Shown piece by piece: positions 51,365 to 61,419 of a stretch of DNA of 64,000 bases. Positions within the stretch are counted from its first letter, which is position 1; every line of letters starts with the position of its first letter. The position numbers were made by a program, and so were the translations under genes. This DNA is from Norana najaformis (Eukaryota; Annelida; Clitellata; Crassiclitellata; Hormogastridae), in contig OZ029929.1 in assembly GCA_964023275.1 (NCBI GenBank), positions 6,862,437-6,926,436 on the forward strand. Reading direction: 5' to 3'. The notes beneath the pieces are model-generated. The model searched no databases. It saw only the letters and a list, made by a program, of their open reading frames with translations, and was not told the DNA's origin.

Positions 51365-51600
51365 ATAGAGGTTCCTGAAAGGCGCTATACAAATTTAAGT
51401 AAATACATACATACAAACAATGAAGTCTGCATACATAAACACATACTTACACGCATACATACATGCTTACATACTTATTTAACTACATACATACAAATGC
51501 ATACATATACATGCATACACATGTACATACATACATACAAACATACATACATACATGCATACATACATACATACATAAATACATAAAAAACATGCATACG
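51365..51600 (+). repeat. LINE-type tail followed by ACAT microsatellite
   Basis: CTGAAAGGCGCTATACAAATT and AAGTAAATACATACATAC: the tail runs directly into the array. Confidence 0.87.
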
Positions 51601-51907
51601 TTTACATCATGAATGAGGGAATGAATGGTAAATTTTTACCATATTATCTGGATAGCCTGATGATGAGATTTTTATTTTAAAATATGAAGTGTCGCCTATT
51701 ATGTCACATTGGCTGACAACCCAAGGGCGTCTATCCTGGGGTGGGGAATGACGCACGATGCTTCAAAGAAATTTCAGAGGGGAAGAAGAAAAATCAATTT
51801 TAGGGGAGAAGAATTTGACGAGGGGCAACATTTGCAGAAGGCGATTTGCACTGCAGCCTTTGATATTCGTGGATGATATAAGAATTGAGTTGACATAAGA
51901 TATAAAT

Positions 51908-52250
51908 AGGATGTATGTATGTATGTATGTATGTATGTATGCACGCATGTATGCATGTACGAATGCATGCATGTATGCATGTATGTATGTACGTATGCAC
52001 GTCTGTATGTGTGTATGTATGTCTGCATGTATGTATGTACGTATGTATGTATGCATGTACGTTCGTATATATGCATGTATGTATGCATGTATGTATGTAT
52101 ACATGTATGTTTGTATGTACGTTCGTATATGTATGTATATATGTAGGTATACATGTATGTACAGTATGTATGCATGTATGTATGTATTATGTATGTATGT
52201 ATGTGTGTATGTATGTATGTATGTATGCATGACATGTATGTAAGTATGTA
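51908..52250 (+). repeat. GTAT microsatellite ahead of a LINE-type tail (minus orientation)
   Basis: About 340 bp of GTAT/GTAC/GCAT. On the minus strand it directly follows AAAGGCGCTATAATAAGTG at 52258-52280. Confidence 0.9.
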
Positions 52251-52299
52251 CTAAGACACTTATTATAGCGCCTTTGAGTACAGTACAAAGGTGCTGGAC

Positions 52300-52685
52300 G
52301 CATGGCTTTTAAAAAGTTCATTTCAAGGTAGGCAGAAATCTATGCCGAACAGAGTCAAAAGGAAGAAAGGCACTTGGTGATAAATAATTGTAAGAAACCG
52401 TTCATGATGTATTTTGCGAATCTAAATCTGTGAATATTGGCTGAAGGAAACGGTCGTTTACTGTCCAGGTAACTGAAAAAGTCCCCCATATGTTTATCGA
52501 TTTGCACCGCACACTTTCAACACTTTTGGAATCGTTCGCTCTAAGAACGGACAAAACTATTTCGAAAGAGAGGGGAGGGCGTTATTGGTCTTGGAGGGAA
52601 TAGGTCATTGGCCTTGGGGATAGATATCTCTATGCGGCATCTTAGTCTTTTTGCCTACCTCTCTACCAATCACTTGTAGCTGAGC

Positions 52686-52750
<65 letters not shown>

Positions 52751-53115
52751 TGCCAAGTTTCAGGCCTGTGTCGTGCTTGGTCGCTGCTTATCTATAATTT
52801 CGTTTCGATTAGATTTTTGTTTGTGTGGGGGTGTGTGCTTCGCTAGCGATTACGTCATGATCTGGCAAAACGTTAAATCGTTTATTAATAGGCTTTTAAA
52901 TCGATTTCCTGGCTTTGAAACGTGCGCCGTTTAGACAGCCATGACTAATAACACATGACGCGCTTGACTGGCACGATATGACTACAAGCTAAGAATGAAG
53001 GATGTGGAAAGGTCAGATATCTTGTCGTCTTTACGTGACCATCGCATTAAATTCAATTAGCATAGCTCAGTAAATGTTTAAAAGTAAATGAAATATCCCG
53101 ATAATCGAATAAAAT
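52300..53115. other. No gene recognised; TCTG run and 24-bp-type repeat
   Basis: The TCTG array is at 52688-52750. GTCATTGGCCTTGGGGAT at 52605 resembles the minisatellite of 24800. No exon seen. Confidence 0.5.
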
Positions 53116-53117
53116 TT

Positions 53118-53195
53118 TGAAAGTCTAAGAAATTCTATAGCGCCATTATAATAATGCACTTGGCATCAATCGATAGCAGAAGCTAGGTGAATGAA
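53118..53195 (-). mobile_element. LINE family C 3' tail fragment
   Basis: AAATTCTATAGCGCCATTAT, AATGCACTTGGCATCAATCG. Confidence 0.6.
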
Positions 53196-53235
53196 GTCAA
53201 ATTAATTCACTTTTAATAAGTTAAATTCAACTTAA

Positions 53236-53605
53236 TTGAGTTACTTTGTTTTACGTTGTATTATGTTACTCTGTCTTGCATCGTATTCTGTTACATTGTT
53301 TATATCGTATTCAGTTACTTTGTTTTACATCGTATTCTGTTACTTTGTTTTACATCGTATTCTGTTACATTGTTTACTTCGTATTCAGTTCCTTTGTTTT
53401 ACATCGTATTCTGTTACATTGTTTACTTCGTATTCAGTTCCTTTGTTTTACATCGTATTCTGTTACATTGTTTACATCGTATTCAGTTACTTTGTTTTAC
53501 ATCGTATTCTGTTACTTTGTTTTACATCCTATTCTGTTATTTTGTTTTACATCGTTTTACTTTACTTTGTTTTACATCGTGTCGAGTTACATTGCGTTAC
53601 ATTAC
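53236..53605 (+). repeat. 25-bp minisatellite with 50-bp higher-order pattern
   Basis: About 14 units on the theme TTTTACATCGTATTCTGTTAC plus TTTG, alternating with a TTTACTTCGTATTCAG form. It lies in the GPCR intron, 70-440 bp inside the donor. Confidence 0.9.
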
Positions 53606-53672
53606 AAGGCACATACGCACATACGTACAGACAGACGGACATCCTCCTAGTTGATGAAACAAGATGACTCAC

Positions 53673-54729
53673 GGAAGTTGGTGCTCGTGATGTAGTAGAT
53701 GAATGGGTTGCAGCAGCTGGACACGAAGGTCAGGCCCTGAGCAACGATGTTGGCGACGACGAATCCAAAGGCGCTTGACCCCGGTTGACCTCTTTTGACA
53801 TTCAACATCCGGTTCTTGTGGGCGCTGAGGAGCTTGAGGACGTGATGAGGGGCCCAGCAGACGAGGAAGACTACCGTCACGAGAAAGATCATCGTCGTGA
53901 CACGCCAGACGTGCGTCTTGCCCTGGCGTCGAACCAAAGCCGACCTCGACTCTGTCAGTAGGTATCGCAGCAGACGCGCGTAGCAGACAGCCATGACGAC
54001 GATAGGAACGATGAATCCAGCCACGAGCTCGAAGTTGGCCCATATCCAGAGGTGCTCGTTGAGGGTCTCCGTCGGCCAGCAGATCTGGCATTTCGTCACG
54101 CCACCGAAGGTCAAGTAGGTGCTGGCGTAGAGCCAGAACGGGGTCATGATCGCCAGGCAGACGACCCAGTTGACGGCGCAGACGACGAGAGCGTTCCGAT
54201 GGGTACGGTACTTGAGGGAGTCGAGGGGGTGAACGACGGCCAGGTAACGATCGATGCTCATCAGGGTCATCGTGAAGATGCTGGCGTAGAGGTTGACCCC
54301 GCGGAAGACGTTCATAACCTTGCAGAGGACGGGCCCGAAGACCCAGCGGTGGACGTAGGTGCTGTGCGCCGTGAAAGGGAGGCTGAGAAGGAAGAGATCG
54401 TCTGCGATTGCCAGGTTCAGGATGAAGCAATTGGCGACACTCTTGAGGTGCTTCGTCCGGACCAGTCCGTAGATCGTCAGTGTGTTACCAAGCATCCCGA
54501 ACGCAAACGTCGCCAGGTAGAGCGTAACGATCGCGTTCCGCATGACCTGCGCCTGACCCTGATGACCCCCCGACGCGTTGCTCCAGTGCGTCGACCCTGC
54601 ACCGTTGCCCGTCATGGTCAGCAACCCGATGAACTCGTGACCCGATGACGATTCGTTCTTCGACAGGTTCATGAAGGTCACCGTAATAACAGGCGCTGCC
54701 AAGCAGTAGAGGCTTCTGGATTCGTTCAT
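53673..54729 (-). CDS. Rhodopsin-family peptide GPCR, somatostatin/allatostatin-C-receptor-like; seven-helix exon
   Basis: A plasma-membrane receptor that would couple to G proteins. The exon has 352 codons and one extra base. Landmarks: N-glycosylation sites (NLS 21, NES 25, NAS 51), GN in helix 1 (81), LAIADD in helix 2, C136 and a WP-following ECL2 Cys (CQICWP), SIDRYLAVVHP (DRY), FIVPIV in helix 5, FLVCWAP in helix 6, and NPFIYY in helix 7. The C-x-I/M-x-WP loop favours the somatostatin/allatostatin-C group. Position 3.32 is Arg143 where somatostatin and opioid receptors have Asp, so the ligand may differ. The frame reads into donor C|GTGAGT at 53672 just after N-F; the tail is probably 23700-23938. 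The ATG at 54729 is the first in frame, but an upstream exon cannot be excluded. The exon is much more GC-rich than its flanks. Confidence 0.93.
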
Positions 54730-54834
54730 CGTCAGCTTCCGGTTTGCTGTTGTGCTTACGTTGATTTTCGGTGAACCTTGTTTTGTCCTCTCGTTCGACC
54801 TTTGTTTAACTTGTTGCGCTTAACTTATGTCGTC

Positions 54835-54864
54835 TGACCCTCTATTTTGACCTTAGTTTGACCT
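54835..54864 (-). promoter_or_regulatory. Nuclear-receptor half-site cluster with perfect DR5
   Basis: Minus-strand reading: AGGTCA AACTA AGGTCA (54848-54864), two consensus half-sites spaced by five bases, the classical retinoic-acid-receptor layout. A third near half-site (GGGTCA) is at 54835-54840. It lies about 120 bp upstream of the GPCR start codon. Use is unproven. Confidence 0.45.
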
Positions 54865-54971
54865 TCGTTTACCCCTCGTCTTTATGCCTCGTTTAGTTGC
54901 ACGAAATACTGTCTTTTGGAAGACGCCGTCTATAAAAAATTTCATGAATCCATTAGTTCAATGTCGTACAA

Positions 54972-54984
54972 AGGTCAAAGTTCA
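54972..54984 (+). promoter_or_regulatory. DR1 nuclear-receptor element
   Basis: AGGTCA A AGTTCA, embedded in CAAAGGTCAAAGTTCAAAG, fits the DR1 layout bound by HNF4 and RXR partners. About 245 bp upstream of the GPCR start. Confidence 0.4.
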
Positions 54985-56700
54985 AAGCCTCATGTATAGA
55001 AGGAAACTAGTCGTGTTAAACGCCTTATTCGTGAACCTCATTCATTACAACTTTATCACACTCACTGTGAACGTAATTACGATGCTTAGTCAGCAAGTTT
55101 TAAGCGCGCGTTTATATAGGAAATTTCCATGAGTCAGCAAGTTACTGATTTGTTTGTACACGCGAGGATAACGTGCTGGCTGTATGATTGGCTGTTGGTG
55201 TTATGCGGGCTGGCGTCAGAGGTGATTAATGTCGGAGCGTATTTTATCACGTGGGCGTTCGCCCGGGAAAGCGTCAGGTCTAGGTAGTGATGAGTCAGCG
55301 GGTTTTGGAGAAATCCACGATTGCACAATAACGGAAGGCCGGTCTAAACCATTCTGTACTGATCTACAGTTTTTGCGGGAAAGGGCCTATGTAAGCGGAC
55401 GCAAATTCATTGTTAAGAGAGCTCCTCTGGCGTGTGCTAAGTTGAAAGTATAAGTTACACATGTCGTTAACAGAATAGTGCGCTTAAAAGCCGACGATTG
55501 AAACTCTGTTGTGACTGGACTGTTCGACTGAATAGTTTCGAAAATCAAAGACTGTGTGTCTTTATTCGAGTTAAAACTATTCTACGAGTGGGGCAAATCC
55601 TCAGTTCGAAGCCCGATCATTGACAGCATAGAGTGATCGTCGACAATCACTCAGCGCTATGATCATCGACTTTTAAACCACCCTAATTATACTACTCTGC
55701 TCAGTGACGTAAACAAATATTTAATTAATGCAGCGCATTTTTCAACGACTTCGAAGGCCTTCAGGTGGCGTCAAATTCTGATGACTAATCGCAAAAGTGT
55801 CACAGTCACCTGAGTATCAATATTTTATAACTAAATGGCGAGCATTAGAATTCTCTCAATTACCGCAAATCCTCGACTCCGCACGCGAGAAAGCACATAT
55901 CATATGTCACGCCAAACGATAAAGCTGCGTTCCTCTTGCAATCAGCCAGTGTTTTATTTTGTTTTAGTAGCGCGCTTAAAGCTAATGTCTCGTACAAGCA
56001 GACATAATTAACGTGACCTGAGGGTTCACAGGCTAAACTGGTACTATGATAAAGTGTAGGAAGTGTCCACTCAGCTGGAGATTAGCAGCACAATAATAAA
56101 GGCAATTGGATAATGACTTATCTCGTTGTTATGTGGACTGTGATGAATCTCTTCTTCAGATGCTACGCAGTTCTGGTTCAACCAGCTGGTTCAGCCGAAA
56201 GAACTATATTATGAATTTCGGTTTTTGTTATTGAAGCGACTATCGACTCGTGCTTTGTGTATCACAATACATGCATTTTTATGCATGCATTAATGCATGA
56301 TGTACTTCATATAGAGGCTTTTTAAGGCTGTATATATGACTAACCTAGATACGGCAAGAGCAGAGAGGAGTCTGGTCGGATTAATCAAAAGTAGAAAGCT
56401 GTCACGGGCATGTGCTACCGAAGAGTGGAGACTGCTTAGAGAAAAAGATCATCCAAGGCACAGTTCCTGGATCCCGAGCTCGGGGAAGACCCCTTACGAC
56501 ACGGGGTCGATAACATCAGGTTGTGCGTGAACTGAATTATCGTTCGACAAGTTATTACTGGAGACGAGGGACAGAAGCAGATATCACAAAACTGTCCGCA
56601 GTGCAACCAATCTCGAGGACGGTTGAAGAAAAAAGCAAGACAAGACAAGACGTGACATGACATGACATGACTATCAAATTTTGGCGGAACTTTGTGGTTT
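54985..56700. other. Intergenic region upstream of the GPCR
   Basis: Mostly unique AT-rich DNA. No gene seen. An isolated GGTGGCGTC (55764) has only partial CTCF likeness. Confidence 0.4.
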
Positions 56701-56760
56701 TGACTACGGCCTCGAAGCAACCATCGACTAATGCCTTGTGCATTAAAATGACGGCTTTAA
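56700..56760 (+). mobile_element. LINE family C 3' tail, plus orientation
   Basis: CGAAGCAACCATCGACTAATG and CCTTGTGCATTAAAATGACG match the reverse complement of the family C tails elsewhere. Confidence 0.55.
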
Positions 56761-56810
56761 CTCATCTGAGCAAGTGCATTTCAATAAAGTCGCACTAGAC
56801 GATTCCGGAA

Positions 56811-57276
56811 TGGAATGGAATCAAATGGAATCAAATGGAATCACATGGAATCAAGTGAAATCAAGTGGAATCAAATGGAATCAAATGGAATCACATGGAA
56901 TCAAATGGAATCAAATGGAACCAAATGGAATCAAATAGAATCAAATGGAATCACATGGAATCAAGTGGAATCAAATGGAATCAAATGGAATCAAATGGAA
57001 TCAAATGGAATCAAATGGAACCAAATGGAATCAAATAGAATCAAATTGAATCAAATGAAATCAAATGGAATCAAATGAAATCAAATGGAATCAAATGGAA
57101 TCACATGGAATCAAGTAGAATCAAATGGAATGAAATGGAATCACATGGAATAAAATGGAATCAAATGGAATCAAATGGTATACATGGAGTTAAGTGGAAT
57201 CAAATGGAATCAAATGGAATCAAATGGAACCAAATGGAATCAATTGGTATCAAGTGGAATCAAATGGAATAGCATC
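56811..57276 (+). repeat. 10-bp satellite ATGGAATCAA, about 46 units
   Basis: Near-regular TGGAATCAAATGGAATCAAA over 465 bp with CACATGG and AAGTGG variants. It is open in one frame only because the unit has no stop in that phase. Confidence 0.95.
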
Positions 57277-57279
57277 AGA

Positions 57280-57735
57280 CAAACTGAATAGAATATACTT
57301 TTCTTACCGGACATTGTGCATCTGGCGAATCAGTATAATGGAGTCTAAACAGCATGTCTGAATTGGATCGGGTAGGATCGCCCAGATTAGCGGAAAACAA
57401 TCAGGTCAGATTGCCCCGTTTCATATAAGATTGGATCTGATCGTTAGATCACATCAAACCACTCAGGGTAGATAAGATAACCCAGATTAAATCACGGCAG
57501 ATAACTCGAGATCAAATGTTCTTATCTTCAGGTATCGCGATTCTAGATAAATAATTTACCAGGTAATTCCATATATTAGACAAGAGCACACAAGTAACTC
57601 CAGGTTACTTAATAATGCATCAGGTTCTACCAGATCAGATAATAATACTCCAGGTAACTCCAGTTTAGATCGCTGTAGAGTAGGTAATTCCAGATTAGAT
57701 ATGGCAAAGATTACCTTTATATGTACTTCAAAGTA
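57280..57735. other. No gene recognised
   Basis: Degenerate AGATTAGAT/CAGGTAACTCCAG sequence with weak internal repetition, about 20-30 bp. Confidence 0.45.
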
Positions 57736-57737
57736 GA

Positions 57738-58165
57738 CAACATACATACATGCATACATACACATACATACATGTATACATGCATACATACATACATGTA
57801 TGCACATGCATACACATATGCATACATACATACATGCATACATACACATACATACATACATGCATACGCACATGTATACATGCATACATACATACCTACA
57901 TCCATACATACACATACATACATACACATACATACATACACTTCCATACACACATACATACATGCATACATACTGCGTACATACATACGTACATATATAT
58001 ATACATACACACATGCATACATACATACACACATATATGCATGCATACGTACACATCCATACACACATGCATGCATATATACATAAATACATACACACAT
58101 GCATGCATACATACACACATATATGCATTCATACATACATACATACGTACGTACGTACGTACACT
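57738..58165 (+). repeat. ACAT/ACAC microsatellite
   Basis: About 430 bp of imperfect ACAT with GTACGTACGTAC at its end. Confidence 0.92.
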
Positions 58166-58288
58166 GCATAGAGTAAATTGAAAAATCAAACCGTGAACAA
58201 TGTTGATGAAACTCGAACTCTGTCAGCCACCGAGAAAGAAAATTCCGCCGACGCCTTTCTTTGCTCCAAGCTTTTCAGTTCGTTCTCT

Positions 58289-58329
58289 GGCCACTAGGTG
58301 GAGTAGTCCTTTGACCGCTAGGTGGCAGG
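58289..58329 (+). promoter_or_regulatory. Tandem CTCF-like motifs
   Basis: GGCCACTAGGTGGAG (58289-58303) and GACCGCTAGGTGGCAGG (58313-58329), in the same orientation with cores about 24 bp apart. Both fit the CTCF core CC-A/G-C-N-AGGTGG-C. The surrounding 200 bp is GC-richer than its flanks. CTCF is conserved in bilaterians; occupancy is unknown. Confidence 0.42.
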
Positions 58330-58534
58330 AGCCGCTCTCTCGCGCGCATGGAACGACTACTTTCGTCGAAAACGGACATGCAAATGCGTTACTGTTGGGA
58401 ATGCCTAGTACTTCGTTCTCTCAGCAGAGGGAGTTCGAGGCGACGGACATTAAAAAGAGTATCATCGATTGTACGCCATGATCTCTAATCTAGCAAAGAA
58501 ATTACAGTTATTAAATTAAATGTACAAAGTTTTA

Positions 58535-58735
58535 TATAGCGACCGTATGGCCTCGACCTTGCTTATTTTTCAATGACTAAATATAGGTGAGATCCTTCAC
58601 CACCGCTGCCCGACGCCATTTAAGGTCCCCGTATAAGGACCGTGCTAGCCCCAGATTAAAATCTCTGAGATACAGACACGATCGGTATGCGAACCGGCAT
58701 CCTCGCGCACAGAGGCGCCTTGACGTAAGCTTTTA
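58535..58735 (-). mobile_element. SINE family 3, copy b
   Basis: TTTTATATAGCGACCGTATG, GTGAGATCCTTCACCACC and GAACCGGCATCCTCGCGC, parallel to 47215-47425. Confidence 0.75.
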
Positions 58736-58959
58736 CCGATGTAGCTGGCTAGTACAGGATCATACTATGCCTAGAACTCGTTGCACTGAATCGCTTTTCG
58801 TTCTATTGTATTGAATTGTATTTCTCAACATTCGTACAGAGTAACTGACTTCGGGAGCGAGAGACTCTAGTATACGGTTGCGAGAGTATTTGGCTATGCT
58901 GACGGCCACCCACTGCTGCCAAACAATGGCTTTGCACCGAGGCGCGAGAGTTATGAAAT

Positions 58960-59035
58960 CCTCTTCTCTCTCTCTCTCTCTGTCTCTCTCTCTCGCTCTC
59001 TCTCTCTGTCTCTCTGTCTCTCCCTCGTTTTGTGT
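58960..59035 (+). repeat. TC dinucleotide repeat
   Basis: TCTCTCTCTC with GTCTC variants. Confidence 0.9.
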
Positions 59036-59124
59036 CGGTCTGTCTCCTCTCATCTCCTTCCTCTGTCAATCAAGCTAATTGCCCGCCGAAGTTCTTACGC
59101 TGTGCATCAGTTCGTATATTTTTG

Positions 59125-59450
59125 TATGTGTTGGTATGTAGGTGTACGTGTGTGTTTGTGTACATGTATATATGTATGCATGCATAATAATACACACATA
59201 GTACGTACATAGATACATACATACATGCAAGCATGCATGCATACATACATACATACATACATGCATATACACACACATGTATATATACAAACATGTATAT
59301 ATATACAAACATACATACATACATGTATACAAACACATTTACATGCATGCATGCATATATATATACATACATACATGCATACATACATACATACATATGT
59401 ACGTAAGTAAATACATGCATACATGCATATGTACATACGTAGTATACAAC
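59125..59450 (+). repeat. GTAT then ACAT microsatellite
   Basis: A GTAT-rich left part passes into a long ACAT/GCAT part, so the ends can pair with each other. Confidence 0.88.
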
Positions 59451-59454
59451 GTAC

Positions 59455-59864
59455 GTGGAAAGATTGAATGTCAGTAATCAAGGAGATTCAGCGGGGGCGA
59501 CTGCGGTGCTAAAAGATCCACAGCCGCGTGGCGGCGCAGTGGGACCTACAGAGGGAGTTTGCACATGATCAGCTAGATGGATCTCGAAGAATCAGGCCGA
59601 GTAGCCCCGAGGATGAATTGTTGATCGCAGTCGGGGATTCGTGACTGTATACCGGTCCCTCGTCAGTCTGTGACCAGAGGTCATGTCCTTTCTTCCCCTC
59701 TAGTCTACCCGGAACGGGTTCGCTCGGTACGAAGCGATGGTTTATTAAAACTAACCGAAAGAAAAGCCAGCGTTTCGATCTGGAAAGTTCTCTTTATAAC
59801 TGGCGTTCACTGATCTGTTCTGTCCGGTCTCTTCTTAATCAGTTTGTGATCTCATTCTCTGTAG
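59455..59864. other. No gene recognised
   Basis: GC-richer patch at 59485-59700 without a recognisable product. Confidence 0.4.
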
Positions 59865-59960
59865 AATTCCATCGATGCGAACAGCAGCATTTATCTGAAT
59901 ACTTCCTCGGGCGAACATGAGACTCTTCTGGAATCTTCCTCAAGCACTCCTCTTCCGCAG
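59865..59960 (+). CDS. Possible isolated exon (unidentified)
   Basis: Acceptor ATCTCATTCTCTGTAG after a long pyrimidine tract, then exactly 32 codons (NSIDANSSIYLNTSSGEHET and so on) to CAG|GTTCTT. It is polar, Ser/Thr-rich, tail-like. The frame stays open into a LINE 3' end, so it could equally be LINE sequence. No family recognised. Confidence 0.22.
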
Positions 59961-60115
59961 GTTCTTCTTCTTCTTCTTCCCCTTATCTATCCTGCAGATC
60001 CAATTCCAAACACCACCCACCGTAGCCGTCTGACACTCTGCGTGACTGACTCTTGGATCTCGACTTGGAACAGAATCCTTATTGCCTGTCGATTTTGTTT
60101 TGACACGACCAAGCA
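59961..60115 (+). mobile_element. LINE family A 3' end, degenerate
   Basis: CCAAACACCACCCACCGTAG, CTTGGATCTCGACTTGGAAC and GCCTGTCGATTTTGTTTTG match 62410-62510. Confidence 0.68.
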
Positions 60116-60159
60116 TGATGAAAATCTACATAGGTATGCATTAATATGTCTAGACATTT

Positions 60160-60690
60160 ATGCGGTGCGTTTCAAAGCTGCCAAGATTCTTAATGTGATA
60201 GGGTCTGGATCAGGATAAGGAATTTTAAGTAAATAAAAATACAACGCAATATTGTTCTGTTCGTGACTACCGGTTAAAAAACTACAGGAAGGAATATGGT
60301 GGTGGTTGTGACTGCGGTGGGGGCAGATGATCATCATGATTATATTCATGATGAATGCGATGATGATAATGATGATGATGCTTATGATGATTAAGATTAA
60401 GATGAATTTTTTTTAACCCGAGCTATATATGATCCCTCAGGATTTTAAAAATTATGATTATGATTATTATTATGATTAAAAGTTAAATATCTTCGTTGTC
60501 ATCATGACCATATCGACGACGATATTCAACTTGATTATGAGTTTGTTGCCTTGTTGATCGTGTCATGACGACGGGTGGACATTCGTGACTGACTTGATAT
60601 ATCTTAAGGCAACTGCTGACTTCTGGCGAATGAAAGCGTCTTCAATTGAACAAAACGAAGTTTACAGCGCCAAAAACGAGTCTCAATTAA
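60160..60690. other. No gene recognised; GATGAT repeats
   Basis: GATGATAATGATGATGATG at 60355-60400. AT-rich elsewhere. Confidence 0.45.
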
Positions 60691-60694
60691 TTCT

Positions 60695-60810
60695 AAACCA
60701 ATCTAATAATCTAAACTAACGACTTCTATTCCGCCTCCATAATGACACACACGGCGCATCTCAATCGATAGACGCTCCGAAGTGAAATCGCAGTCCATAT
60801 CAACAAATTG
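60695..60810 (-). mobile_element. LINE family C tail, degenerate
   Basis: ACGACTTCTATTCCGCCTCC, CGCATCTCAATCGATAGACG, AGTGAAATCGCAGTCC. Confidence 0.5.
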
Positions 60811-61004
60811 AATTCAAACTCCTAACCAGACAATTGTTCAAAACATTTATGTGCTAGGGTTTCGGCAATCGACACCAGAGGGCCGGGGGTCATAGTTCCC
60901 TGTCGAAAATGTGTTCCCTCCACTGGTTCCATTTTCAATACCATGCCAATGCCCTTGCTTGTGTGCTTCATTGAGTGCGATATATGGTTACCTAAGACAA
61001 AGGA

Positions 61005-61082
61005 TTTTACTACTACATCTACTGCCACTGCTACTACTGCTACTACTGCTACTACTGCTACTACTGCTACTATTAATACAAC
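61005..61082 (+). repeat. CTACTACTG nonanucleotide repeat
   Basis: GCTACTACTGCTACTACTGC, about 7 units, adjoining the SINE that follows. Confidence 0.9.
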
Positions 61083-61134
61083 AACTGCTACTAATGTTAT
61101 TACAATCAACTTCAGAATATTAGTTCTAGAACAG

Positions 61135-61383
61135 GCATTCGTGGTTGGTCTCTTTAAGTCTCACAAGAGACACGTGTTGGACTCTGTAGATGCTGGGAGG
61201 TCCATTGGCTTTATGGCACCCGGGGATGAGACGAGTGAGATGGTTTCCCGTTGCCTTCCTCACAGACAATTGTGGTTGATCAACTTGTCCAAGGGCGCTA
61301 CTTAGTGGCTTGAGGCAGATTCGAACCCGCGACCCTCCGGTTACGAGGCACAGATCATACCACTACACCACCGCGTCCCACAA
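61135..61383 (-). mobile_element. tRNA-derived SINE family 1, copy b
   Basis: The minus strand begins GGGACGCGGTGGTGTAGTGG (strong A box), with an anticodon-like CTCGTAA and B box GGGTTCGAATCTGCC. The body matches 1312-1565, including GACAATTGTGG near the middle. It keeps the tRNA-like head best. Confidence 0.8.
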
Positions 61384-61419
61384 TTATTATATAGATTGTT
61401 CAAACTCGTGTACCCATCT

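Larger units (their letters stand above)
23939..53672 (-). other. Proposed 29.7-kb intron of the GPCR gene
   Basis: Between the two GPCR exons I find no other exon supported by homology. The interval holds LINE, SINE and mariner relics, minisatellites and ordinary AT-rich sequence. The proposed ends are donor C|GTGAGT (53672) and acceptor CACAG (23939), phase 1. Confidence 0.45.

Noticed and set aside
53669-54430. A second long open frame on the GPCR strand, shifted by one base
   Set aside because: The other frame has all the class A receptor motifs; this one is Arg/Pro/His-rich shadow.
54052-54648. A 198-codon open frame antisense to the GPCR
   Set aside because: It is a shadow of the GC-rich, conserved GPCR exon on the opposite strand.
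55229-55453. A 74-codon open frame upstream of the GPCR
   Set aside because: No recognisable domain, no conserved splice context, and composition like the flanking DNA.
56815-57272. Open frames of the type MESNGIKWNQ
   Set aside because: They are the 10-bp satellite; the unit lacks a stop in that phase.
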